From Bacteroidota bacterium (lineage in GTDB: Bacteria > Bacteroidota > Bacteroidia > Bacteroidales > JAAUTT01), in contig JAEYWD010000079.1 of NCBI GenBank assembly GCA_023429135.1, positions 1 through 48,358 of the forward strand: 48,358 bases of DNA, written 5' to 3'. Positions within the stretch are counted from its first letter, which is position 1. Each line of letters starts with the position of its first letter. This document shows, piece after piece, positions 31,513 to 40,087 of the stretch. The position numbers and the translations under genes were made by a program. A model generated the notes under the pieces. It saw nothing but the letters and a program-made list of their open reading frames with translations. It had not been told where the DNA came from and did not search any database.

Positions 31513-33747
31513 TTAAAACTTTATTTCAAAGCTCCACGAACTACCTATATTGAATTTCTTGAAGTCCCACTTTTTAACTATCTGAATGATCTGTTCTTTC
31601 AGCACTTCCGAAACTTCTTCACCGGAAACACTTACACAGATTACCTTTCCTGAAGCGTCCACAACCACTTTGATGTTTTGGATGGTTTCGCAAGATGATA
31701 CAATGCAGTTGGTAAGGTTTTGCATCAGATGATCTTCTATTTCGCTTTGGACTTTCGTTTTTTGGGCCTCAATCTTTATTTGTTTTACCACGATTTCACT
31801 ATAAGCTTCGAAAGTACCTTCTGCTTCATCTACCTCCAGATCGAAACCAACGGCTGAGTTTGATACGCCTTCAGGCAGTGGGAGGGGCTGTTTAACAGTT
31901 TCAAGGTCGCCGTCATTAGCCTTAACATCTTCTTCGATGGCAATAAAAGATGTGTACGCCGTGAGCAGGTTGTATTTCAATCCCAGGCTGGTAACTTCCT
32001 GAACGGAATTTTCGTCGGAGCTGATGTTGTTGTAATCGTCGAGCATCTGGATTTTCATGCGTGCCCAGAGGTAGCGGATGGCAGCATTTTCAGAGAATGA
32101 TTTAGTTTCTCCAACGTTAAAGGTCTTGGAATAGTTTTTCCTTCCGGCAATCCCTTTGATGGTAATACTGCCTCTTGCTTCACCCCTGTATTTCCCGAAA
32201 ATCACCACCGGACGTTCGGCAAAGACATCGGGAACAGTTACGGGTTCCACATCGTAAGCTTCAAAACCCGAAAAGCTTTTCTTAATATTGGTGAGATAAG
32301 GGAAGTTGATATACTTGCGGAATTTGGTGGCTTCACCATTGGCTTCGGCTTCGCTGGTTACAATAAAAGGTTCTCCTAAACCCGCATGGGCCATTCCTTC
32401 GATCAGATAGCGGTTTACGCTGCTCCCAATACCAAATGTAAAGACATTGGAGTTGTCGTTGCTCTTTTTGATCAGATCAAAAGCTTCTTTTTCAATGTCG
32501 ACATAGCCATCGGTTACAATCACAAACGAACGTGAAACCGAGGCGTCGGCCTTTGGCAAGGCAAAAGCATTTTGAAGTGCCGAAAGCAGATTGGTTCCAC
32601 CGCCGCCGTTCTGGGTATCGATAAACTTGCATGCTTTTTCAACATTTTCAAGGGTCGCAGGAACTGACGCCGGCGACATAGTTCCCGAATTTCCTGCAAA
32701 TACAACGATATTGAATTTATCAGTGGGCTGAAGGTTAACAACCAGGTTACGCATCAGGTTTTTGGATACGTTAAGCGGAAAACCATGCATTGATCCTGAA
32801 ACATCCACGATAAAAACATATTCGCGTGCAGGAATTTCTTCCTTCACAACTTTCTTCGGAGGTTGAACCATCAGCAAAAAGAAGTTTTCGTCGCCATGCT
32901 CGTAAAGCACCAGTCCCGATTCGATCTGGTTGCCCGAAAGCTGATATTTCAGGATAAAATCGCGGTTGCCTGATTGGGTTTCCGTTGGATCCAAAGCAAC
33001 TTTAACAGAGCCTGTTTGCGGATAAGCCACAGAAACTTTGTGAGAATTGCAGCTTATATTTTGAATTGGCATTCCTGCATTGATGTTCACCTTTATATCG
33101 AGATTATACAAAGGAGCAACACCTTCGCGAGTATAGGGTGTGTTTACAAATGAACTGGTGTTGGTACTCTCACCCGAATAACGCGGGCCGACCACTGTTG
33201 GGTAAACAAACTGGTAAACACCACCTTCGGGAACCAGCAATTCGGTATATTTCATGGTGACTTCAATCTCGTCGCCCGGCATGATGTTGGCAACATTCAT
33301 CTGGAAAACATTGGGGCGTTCCTGTTCCAGCAGCGATGTACGCTTGCCTTCCGATTTCGCCTGTTCGTAATCGGCACGTGCTTTTTGCTTCTCTTCAATT
33401 TTCGCCTTAATAACGCGGGTGCCGATTTTCATTTCCATAGCATACACAGCAGCGTTTGTCGATGCCGGGAAGGTGTAAATGGCTTCCAGAGCGTTTTTCC
33501 CTTCGTTCTTATAAACCTGGTGAACGGTAACATCCGAAATCACCCCGGCAATATTTACCTCGGCATAGGTATTTTTCAGCGGAAGCAAGTCGATACCTGG
33601 GTTGTCGCTTAAAACGATAAAATAGGGTGAAAGAGTTTTGTTGTCCGACTTCTCCTGAGCTGTAGCCAGTGAGCAAACAAGTGTGGCCAGGATAAACAGA
33701 ATGAGAACCTGTATGTCGCGGCCTTCGATAGTGTAAAATTTTTTCAT
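31513..33747 (-). CDS. Exported VIT and von Willebrand A domain protein
   Basis: 744 residues. Signal-anchor-like N-terminus (hydrophobic 12-29), VIT domain (about 45-175, including VTVHQVYKNEGKNALEAIYT), then a VWA domain (about 308-480) with a complete MIDAS start D315-V-S317-G-S319. The C-terminal ~75 residues (from about 670) have NIKVVVDASGKVICVSVSG and IVKKWDFKKF, resembling TonB C-terminal or AgmX/PglI-type domains. VIT-VWA proteins resemble inter-alpha-trypsin inhibitor heavy chains; bacterial members are mostly uncharacterised and are presumed to mediate metal-dependent protein contacts in the envelope. It has an SD sequence, rare in this phylum. A lipoprotein-PBP1A pair follows about 100 nt downstream. 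Confidence 0.87.
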   Translation of the reverse strand: MKKFYTIEGRDIQVLILFILATLVCSLATAQEKSDNKTLSPYFIVLSDNPGIDLLPLKNTYAEVNIAGVISDVTVHQVYKNEGKNALEAIYTFPASTNAAVYAMEMKIGTRVIKAKIEEKQKARADYEQAKSEGKRTSLLEQERPNVFQMNVANIMPGDEIEVTMKYTELLVPEGGVYQFVYPTVVGPRYSGESTNTSSFVNTPYTREGVAPLYNLDIKVNINAGMPIQNISCNSHKVSVAYPQTGSVKVALDPTETQSGNRDFILKYQLSGNQIESGLVLYEHGDENFFLLMVQPPKKVVKEEIPAREYVFIVDVSGSMHGFPLNVSKNLMRNLVVNLQPTDKFNIVVFAGNSGTMSPASVPATLENVEKACKFIDTQNGGGGTNLLSALQNAFALPKADASVSRSFVIVTDGYVDIEKEAFDLIKKSNDNSNVFTFGIGSSVNRYLIEGMAHAGLGEPFIVTSEAEANGEATKFRKYINFPYLTNIKKSFSGFEAYDVEPVTVPDVFAERPVVIFGKYRGEARGSITIKGIAGRKNYSKTFNVGETKSFSENAAIRYLWARMKIQMLDDYNNISSDENSVQEVTSLGLKYNLLTAYTSFIAIEEDVKANDGDLETVKQPLPLPEGVSNSAVGFDLEVDEAEGTFEAYSEIVVKQIKIEAQKTKVQSEIEDHLMQNLTNCIVSSCETIQNIKVVVDASGKVICVSVSGEEVSEVLKEQIIQIVKKWDFKKFNIGSSWSFEIKF

Positions 33748-33754
33748 TGGTAAT

Positions 33755-33760
33755 CCTCCT
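33755..33760 (-). promoter_or_regulatory. Consensus Shine-Dalgarno of the VIT-VWA gene
   Basis: AAAAGGAGG on the minus strand with the AGGAGG core 7 nt before the ATG at 33747. It fixes this start. It stands out because most starts in this window lack any SD, as is usual for Bacteroidota. Confidence 0.7.
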
Positions 33761-33929
33761 TTTGGTTAATTTTTCGGTGAAGGTATCCTATGACCGGGAG
33801 GCGTTTTGGGCAAAACAATAAGTGTAGGGGTTTTCTTTATAAGTGTAAAAAGTGAGGAATAAGTGAGTGGAGACAATTGGATTTCTTTGTAATAATCTTT
33901 AATATTACCCAACAACTAACTATAGAAAT

Positions 33930-34805
33930 ATGATCAATCGTCGTAAGTTTATTCAGACTGGCTTGTTGGGGAGCGCATCCATAATTGTATTTCACAATCT
34001 TTTAGCCGGCAGTTACTTTACTAAACCACTTTCTCTCGATCTGGGGATTTGTGCAGGAGTAGATAGTGCTCTGGAGATAAAGCAGAACCAATATAATTTC
34101 TTCGAAGAAACAGTTGGCAGGTTTTTTATTCCCAATGAAAGTGACGAGAAGTTTGCTGAAAATATCTCTAAGTTGAAGAATGTATCTTTTCCATTATATG
34201 CAGTTAACAGCTTTCTCCCAGGCACACTGAAGTGTGTTGGTCCCGACGTGAATACAGAAGCTATTCTGAAATATGCCGAAACAGCCTTAAAACGAATGCA
34301 ACAGTCGTCAACTAAAATTCTTGTTTTTGGAAGCGGTGGTTCGCGGAAGATCCCCGATGGATTTGACAAGGAAAAGGCCAAAGAGCAATTTGTTGAAATA
34401 AACAGGAAAATTGGACCAATAGCCGAAAGATGTGGTGTGACGATTGTGCTCGAACCTTTGAATTACGGTGAAACCAATCTGTTAAACACAGTGGAAGAGG
34501 GGATTGATTATGTGAATAAAGTAAATCATCCAAATATTCGATTACTGGCCGATTTTTACCATATGCTTAAAAATGGCGAATCTGCCGATTCCATTGTGAA
34601 AGCTGGAAAACTCATCAAACATACCCATATCGCCGAAAAGGAAAACAGAACAGCTCCGGGCGTTATGGGCGACGATTTCCGCCCTTATTTCAGGGCCCTG
34701 AAAGAGATAAAATATAAGGACAAACTTGCTGTGGAATGTCGGTGGAAAGATATGGAAAAGGAATTACCATTGGCTTTGAAGACAATTCGGGAACAAATGG
34801 CATGA
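33930..34805 (+). CDS. Exported sugar-phosphate isomerase/epimerase-like TIM-barrel protein
   Basis: 291 residues of the xylose-isomerase-like (AP endonuclease 2) TIM-barrel superfamily. Metal-site residues are in place: E175 (VLEPLNYGE), D208 and H211 (ADFYHM), H231/H233 (HTHIAEKE) and E269 (VECRW). The N-terminus starts MINRRKFIQTGLLGSASIIV, a Tat-type signal with twin arginines, so the folded metalloenzyme is probably exported to the periplasm. Substrate is not predictable; members isomerise or epimerise sugars or related polyols. It lies about 100 nt before the ECF sigma gene on the same strand and may belong with the glycan locus, though the ECF gene has its own -7 element. Confidence 0.82.
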   Translation: MINRRKFIQTGLLGSASIIVFHNLLAGSYFTKPLSLDLGICAGVDSALEIKQNQYNFFEETVGRFFIPNESDEKFAENISKLKNVSFPLYAVNSFLPGTLKCVGPDVNTEAILKYAETALKRMQQSSTKILVFGSGGSRKIPDGFDKEKAKEQFVEINRKIGPIAERCGVTIVLEPLNYGETNLLNTVEEGIDYVNKVNHPNIRLLADFYHMLKNGESADSIVKAGKLIKHTHIAEKENRTAPGVMGDDFRPYFRALKEIKYKDKLAVECRWKDMEKELPLALKTIREQMA

Positions 34806-34883
34806 GGCATGCTTTATTGGCATTTGGCTTGGTCCGTTTATAGTTTAATCTTTTCCTGATTTCCTGAATCTCTCGGATTTTTT

Positions 34884-34891
34884 TAAGTTTG
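34884..34891 (+). promoter_or_regulatory. Candidate -7 promoter element of the ECF sigma gene
   Basis: TAAGTTTG, an exact TAnnTTTG match 18 nt before the ATG. The -33 region has TTTCC rather than TTTG, so the match is partial. Confidence 0.45.
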
Positions 34892-34909
34892 CCGTGGTAA
34901 ACTGATAAG

Positions 34910-35470
34910 ATGAACCCAAATACAGGCAGAAATTTTAATGATATTTATACCGAATATTACAGGAAGTCGTATCTGTATGTGAAATCTTATGTTCACGACG
35001 AGATGGCTGCGGAGGATATTGCATCCGAGTCACTTATCCGTTTGTGGGAACAGATGAAAAAGGAAAAGATAGACCCGGTACGGCCCTATCTTTTTTCGAT
35101 ACTAAAAAACAAATCGCTTGATTATATAAAGCATCAGGTTGTAAAACAAACTGTTCACGACCAAATAACGGAAGCTCTCGATCGTGAACTTGAAATACGA
35201 ACAGCCTCATTAGAGGCGAGCAATCCAAGCGATATTTTTTCAACTGAAATACAGCAGATTATTGAAAATACTCTTAATTCTTTACCAGAACGTACACGTG
35301 AAGTATTCATTCTAAGCCGCTTTGTTAACAAGTCGCATAAAGAAATTGCCGAGTTATATTCCATTTCAGTTAAAGGCATTGATTACCATATCATGCAAGC
35401 GTTAAAAGAATTACGAATGGCTTTAAAGGACTATCTGCCTTTACTTGGATTAATTCATTTTCTTCGGTAA
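34910..35470 (+). CDS. ECF RNA polymerase sigma-70 factor
   Basis: 186 residues, of the Bacteroidetes expansion family. Region 2 lies at about 10-75 (EYYRKSYLYVKSYVHDEMAA, then ASESLIRLWE) and region 4 at about 125-178 (LNSLPERTREVFILSRFVNK, then SVKGIDYHIMQALKELR). It would direct RNA polymerase to the PUL promoter when released by the FecR protein encoded 138 nt downstream. The pair sits directly before susC, so this is a trans-envelope (SusC-FecR-sigma) switch. The sigma gene itself has a housekeeping-type -7 element, giving basal expression. Confidence 0.92.
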   Translation: MNPNTGRNFNDIYTEYYRKSYLYVKSYVHDEMAAEDIASESLIRLWEQMKKEKIDPVRPYLFSILKNKSLDYIKHQVVKQTVHDQITEALDRELEIRTASLEASNPSDIFSTEIQQIIENTLNSLPERTREVFILSRFVNKSHKEIAELYSISVKGIDYHIMQALKELRMALKDYLPLLGLIHFLR

Positions 35471-35608
35471 TTAAATTTCTTTCCTTCGCCATCTTTATAC
35501 TATGTTAAATTTTTCTTAAAAAAAGTTAAGTAGTTAACTAGGGATTTTCTATTTATAATCGTTTAGAAAATATACGGCAATAAAACCTATTAAACCGAAA
35601 CTAATATT

Positions 35609-36550
35609 ATGCAAAAAGAACTTCTGATTAAATATATTGAAGGAAGTTGTACGGAACAGGAAAAAATTGATATTGTTCAATGGATAGATGCCGATTCTGA
35701 AAATTTAAAAGAATTCCTGGCCATACGAAAGCTTTACGATATAACCCTCTGGCATTCTGCTCCTGAAAGTAGAATTGAGGAGATACCTGCGAAACCCAAA
35801 AAGATCACTGTAAAACAGTTAACCCTTGAATTGTTAAAAATTGCTGCCATTCTAATAATAGCTATGATTATTTCCCGATATTTCTTTTCAGACCCCGAAA
35901 CTAAATCGCCGGTTGTTATGCAGAAATTGCTTGTGCCAGCAGGACAGCGATCTCAAATTACTCTTGAAGACGGATCGCGGATATGGCTAAACGCTAAAAC
36001 TACCTTGATTTTTCCGAATCATTTTGCCGGTAATACTCGAGAGGTAATACTCGATGGCGAAGGTTTTTTTGAGGTAACACCCAATAAAGAAAAACCTTTT
36101 ATAGTTAAAACCGAAAAATACGATCTCAAGGTATGGGGTACTACCTTTAATTTAACTGCCTATTCGGGAAGGAACATTTTTGAAGCATCGCTGCTGGAAG
36201 GTTCTGTTGAAATTCTGGAACCGGGAACCTTAAAAGGGATATTGCTGAAACCTGATCAAAGGGTGTTCCTGAAAGGAAATAATCTGGTAGAAGCTCCTAT
36301 TGAACATAAAAACCATTTTCTGTGGAAAGATGGTATCATAAGCTTTGAAAATGAATCTTTCCCGGAGATGCTCAAAAAACTGGAACTTTGTTTTGATCTC
36401 AATATTGAAGTTAAAAACGAGAAAGTTCTAAACTATCGCTGGACAGGAAAATTCCGGACAAAAGACGGAGTGGAACATATTCTGAAAGTGTTGCAGTTAA
36501 GTAATAAATTCAGCTATACAATTAATGAAAATAAAATAATTATCAATTAA
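35609..36550 (+). CDS. FecR-family anti-sigma factor
   Basis: 313 residues, with a cytoplasmic sigma-binding part (1-70), one membrane helix (about 74-94, LLKIAAILIIAMIIS), a periplasmic FecR domain (about 105-205, including GSRIWLNAKTTLIFP and VWGTTFNLTAYSG) and a C-terminal DUF4974 domain (about 245-312, PEMLKKLELCFDLNIEV). DUF4974 contacts the STN domain of the partner SusC. Binding of the glycan to SusC-SusD is expected to relieve inhibition of the sigma factor. A structured 174-nt leader separates it from susC. Confidence 0.92.
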   Translation: MQKELLIKYIEGSCTEQEKIDIVQWIDADSENLKEFLAIRKLYDITLWHSAPESRIEEIPAKPKKITVKQLTLELLKIAAILIIAMIISRYFFSDPETKSPVVMQKLLVPAGQRSQITLEDGSRIWLNAKTTLIFPNHFAGNTREVILDGEGFFEVTPNKEKPFIVKTEKYDLKVWGTTFNLTAYSGRNIFEASLLEGSVEILEPGTLKGILLKPDQRVFLKGNNLVEAPIEHKNHFLWKDGIISFENESFPEMLKKLELCFDLNIEVKNEKVLNYRWTGKFRTKDGVEHILKVLQLSNKFSYTINENKIIIN

Positions 36551-36634
36551 AATATTACCAAAGTTCTCAGTTTAAACAAAACCTATTAAAATATAAAATG
36601 CCTATGAGGAAACCCCGCGAAGAATAATAAAAAA

Positions 36635-36675
36635 GCCGGAAAGTGCTCCAACACGTCCCGGCCAAAGGTCTTTTT
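36635..36675 (+). promoter_or_regulatory. Hairpin and T-run in the susC leader
   Basis: GCCGG and CCGGC form a GC stem (36635-36639 with 36658-36662), with a second short helix GTG/CAC inside. A TC-T5 run follows at 36669-36675. It lies between fecR and susC, 50-90 nt before the susC ATG. It may be a leaky terminator that lowers readthrough from the regulatory genes, or part of a leader RNA that controls susC. Confidence 0.5.
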
Positions 36676-36724
36676 CAGACTTGCTCTATTAAAACAGTAT
36701 TATAAAAACCTTAAAAGCAAATTT

Positions 36725-39700
36725 ATGAAAAAATATTTGTCAGGGGATTACTTTGACTCAACTAAACAATTTCTAAAAAGAATGAGAACAACATGCCTAC
36801 TTTTGCTGGTAACTGTATCTTCACTCTTTGCAGGGAATGTAAATTCCCAGATTGCAAAAGTGAACATTACGGCCCGGAATGTAAGTATTACCAGTGTGCT
36901 TGAGGCAATTGAAAAGCAAACTGAATATTTGTTTGTGTACAATAAAAGTGAAATTGATATAGAACGAAAAGTGACCATCAGCTCTAATAACCAATCGGTT
37001 GCTGAGGTGCTTTCGTCCATTTTTAATAATACTGATATTGTATATGCCAAGGAGGGATCTAATATTATGCTCATGCGGAAGAACATTTCTGCCCAGCAGC
37101 AACGAATCACCGGAAAAGTAACTGATGCCTCTACAAGCGAACCGTTACCGGGTGTAAATGTTCTGGTTGAAGGTACAACCACAGGTGCTATTACTGACCT
37201 CGATGGTAAGTATAGCATAGAACTGCCTGCTAACAATGCGGTTCTTGTGTTTTCATTTGTTGGTTATAACTCCGAACGAGTTGTGGTTAACGGTCAGTCA
37301 ACTATTGATGTTATTCTGATTCCTGATATTACTCAATTGACCGAGGTAGTTGTTACAGCGTTAGGTATTAAAAAGGAAGCTAAGTCGTTATCCTACAATG
37401 TTCAGCAGGTGTCTGGAAATGAGGTGAATAAAGTGGCCGATGCTAATTTTGTAAATAATCTTTCCGGGAAAGTTGCTGGGGTTACAATCAATAGTTCGTC
37501 TTCGGGCGTTGGTGGTTCGTCGCGTGTTGTAATGCGCGGTATTAAATCAATCTCTGGGAATAATAATGCATTATACGTAATAGATGGTATTCCAATGCCT
37601 AATCTGACAACCGAGCAACCCGAAGGTATTTTTGCCGGGGCCGGTCAAACGGGTGATGGTGTTTCAAGTCTTAATCCCGACGATATAGAGAGCATTTCTG
37701 TTCTCAGCGGACCTTCGGCTGCTGCATTATACGGAAGCTCTGCCTCAAACGGGGTTATTCTGGTTACAACCAAAAAGGGACAAAAAGAAAAATTGTCGTT
37801 GGGAATTGCAAGTACAACCACTTTTTCCAAGCCATTATTATTGCCTGAATTCCAGAATACCTACGGTCCGTCTGAGCAAGGCAGCTACTATAGCTGGGGC
37901 GACAAGCTCGAAACTCCTTCCAAATACAATCCTGCTGATTTTTTTCAAACAGGTGTAAATACTACTAATACTGTTAGTTTGTCAACCGGATCTGAACGGA
38001 ATCAAACATACGCATCAGTTGGAAACGTTAATTCCAGAGGAATAATTCATAATAATAACTACGACCGTTACAATTTTTCAGTAAGAAATACTTCAAGTTT
38101 TCTGAATAACAAAATGACGATGGACTTGAGCTTTTTACTGAACAATGTAAAGGAACAGAATATGATTTCGCAGGGGCAGTATTTTAATCCGTTAATTCCG
38201 ATTTACTTATTTCCTGCCGGAGATGATTTTTCAAGGGTTCAGATTTATGAGCGTTACGATGCATCCCGAAATTTTCAAACACAATTCTGGCCATACCAGG
38301 ATCAGGGTTTATCCATGCAGAACCCATTCTGGATAACCGAGCGCGATAAATTTATTAACCACAAGGACCGCTACATGGCAAACGCCACACTTAAATACGA
38401 ATTTGCCAGTTGGATTAACCTTTCCGGTCGTCTTAAAATGGATAAGAACAACGACAGATATGAGAAAAAATTTGATGCTTCTACAAATAAGCTTTTTGCA
38501 TCGGAAAATGGATACTATTCGTTAAACGAAACTGATACCCGTCAGATTTACGGTGAAGCTTTATTGAACATCAATACTTATTTTCTGGAAAAGAAGTTCG
38601 GCCTTACTGCAAATATTGGTTCCAGCTTCGAAGATATTCAGTATAATCAGGATATGTATGGTGGGAAACTTCACGGTGTTGCAAATTTATTTACGTATTC
38701 GAATGTTAACACTTCAACCTCCGAATCGTCGCAAACCGGATTTAAAAAGTTGAAACAATCAGTATTTGCAAGTGCTCAATTAGGCTACAAAAGTTTGGTA
38801 TACCTCGACTTAACCGCACGTAACGACTGGGCTTCGACTTTAGTTAATTCAAATGTAAAATCGTTTTTCTATCCTACTGTTGGACTTTCGGGTATATTAA
38901 CAGATATTTTCAAGTGCAGTACCGACGTTATGCCTTATATGAAGGTTCGCGTGTCGTATTCCGAAGTAGGTAACGAACCTAATTTGTTCCTCACTATTCC
39001 TACTTATTCATTATCTAATGGATATCCTTCCACACAATCGCGAATGCCTAATATCGATCTTAAACCCGAGCGCACCAAATCGTGGGAAGCAGGTGCAAAT
39101 CTGGTGTTTTTTAATAACAGGCTGAAGTTGGATGCGACTGTATATAAATCCAGTACTTATAATCAGTTTTTTGAGCCTACTCTTTCGTCTTCTTCCGGTT
39201 ACACAAGTGTAATTGTTAATGCCGGGCAGATTGATAACAAAGGTATAGAACTTACCGCGAAACTTAGTAATACATTCGGGGAGTTTAAATGGAACTCTTA
39301 TCTTACATATTCTCTTAACCGTAATAAAATTGTGGAGTTGTTACCGGGCTGGACAAATCCCGTTACCGGTGAAATAATCTCGTTATCGGAACTGGATATG
39401 GGCGGTACAGGCAGCTATAAAATGGTGCTAAAAGAAGGTGGTTCAATGGGCGATATTTATGTTAACACCTTGAAAACTGATGAACATGGAGCAATTTATG
39501 TTCATCCTACCGACCAGGTTGTAGTGGCCGATGTGAATAATTTTGTTTATGCAGGTAATAGCAGTCCCAAGTATAACCTGGGTTTCGGGAACGAGTTCCT
39601 TTGGAAAGGAATTTCTCTCAGCGCTTTGGTTACGGCACGTGTTGGAGGTATTGTAGTTTCGAATACACAGGCCATTATGGATGCTTTTGGTGCCTCCAAA

Positions 39701-40066
39701 GCCTCTGCCGATGCTCGCGATGCTGGTGGAGCTCTTGTAAACGGAAAGCGTGTTCCGGCAAGAGAGTATTACCAGGTTATTGGAGGAGGTTCTTCAGGCG
39801 GTATAGGGTCAATGTACTGTTATAGTGCTACAAACGTAAGGTTAAGCGAACTTACGCTTGGATACGATGTGCCGGTAAAGAATTATTTAAAATGGATTAA
39901 AGGAATGAATGTCTCGTTTGTAGGCCGCAATCTGTTTTTGTTTTACAACAAAGCTCCTTACGATCCTGAGTTAACTGCGAATACGGGAACTTATTACCAG
40001 GGCGTGGACTATTTTATGATGCCTAGTCTGCGTAACATGGGCTTTTCCGTAAAACTTCAATTTTAA
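36725..40066 (+). CDS. SusC/RagA-family TonB-linked outer-membrane transporter with STN domain
   Basis: 1113 residues. Order: signal peptide (about 1-41), STN domain (45-118, NITARNVSITSVLEAIEKQT), carboxypeptidase-regulatory-like domain (127-200), TonB box region (LTEVVVTALGIKKEAKSL, 206-222), plug (about 222-350, with NFVNNLSGKVAGVTI and ALYVIDGIPMPN) and a 22-strand barrel to a C-terminal phenylalanine. It imports a glycan with the lid protein SusD, driven by TonB. The STN domain marks it as a signalling transducer for FecR and the ECF sigma upstream. The SusD gene follows after 21 nt. Confidence 0.95.
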   Translation: MKKYLSGDYFDSTKQFLKRMRTTCLLLLVTVSSLFAGNVNSQIAKVNITARNVSITSVLEAIEKQTEYLFVYNKSEIDIERKVTISSNNQSVAEVLSSIFNNTDIVYAKEGSNIMLMRKNISAQQQRITGKVTDASTSEPLPGVNVLVEGTTTGAITDLDGKYSIELPANNAVLVFSFVGYNSERVVVNGQSTIDVILIPDITQLTEVVVTALGIKKEAKSLSYNVQQVSGNEVNKVADANFVNNLSGKVAGVTINSSSSGVGGSSRVVMRGIKSISGNNNALYVIDGIPMPNLTTEQPEGIFAGAGQTGDGVSSLNPDDIESISVLSGPSAAALYGSSASNGVILVTTKKGQKEKLSLGIASTTTFSKPLLLPEFQNTYGPSEQGSYYSWGDKLETPSKYNPADFFQTGVNTTNTVSLSTGSERNQTYASVGNVNSRGIIHNNNYDRYNFSVRNTSSFLNNKMTMDLSFLLNNVKEQNMISQGQYFNPLIPIYLFPAGDDFSRVQIYERYDASRNFQTQFWPYQDQGLSMQNPFWITERDKFINHKDRYMANATLKYEFASWINLSGRLKMDKNNDRYEKKFDASTNKLFASENGYYSLNETDTRQIYGEALLNINTYFLEKKFGLTANIGSSFEDIQYNQDMYGGKLHGVANLFTYSNVNTSTSESSQTGFKKLKQSVFASAQLGYKSLVYLDLTARNDWASTLVNSNVKSFFYPTVGLSGILTDIFKCSTDVMPYMKVRVSYSEVGNEPNLFLTIPTYSLSNGYPSTQSRMPNIDLKPERTKSWEAGANLVFFNNRLKLDATVYKSSTYNQFFEPTLSSSSGYTSVIVNAGQIDNKGIELTAKLSNTFGEFKWNSYLTYSLNRNKIVELLPGWTNPVTGEIISLSELDMGGTGSYKMVLKEGGSMGDIYVNTLKTDEHGAIYVHPTDQVVVADVNNFVYAGNSSPKYNLGFGNEFLWKGISLSALVTARVGGIVVSNTQAIMDAFGASKASADARDAGGALVNGKRVPAREYYQVIGGGSSGGIGSMYCYSATNVRLSELTLGYDVPVKNYLKWIKGMNVSFVGRNLFLFYNKAPYDPELTANTGTYYQGVDYFMMPSLRNMGFSVKLQF

Positions 40067-40087
40067 CAAACTTAACTGATTATCATT

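Noticed and set aside
36748..37236. Long minus-strand open frames inside susC
   Set aside because: They are antisense shadows of the STN and plug regions; the plus-strand protein has complete family architecture.
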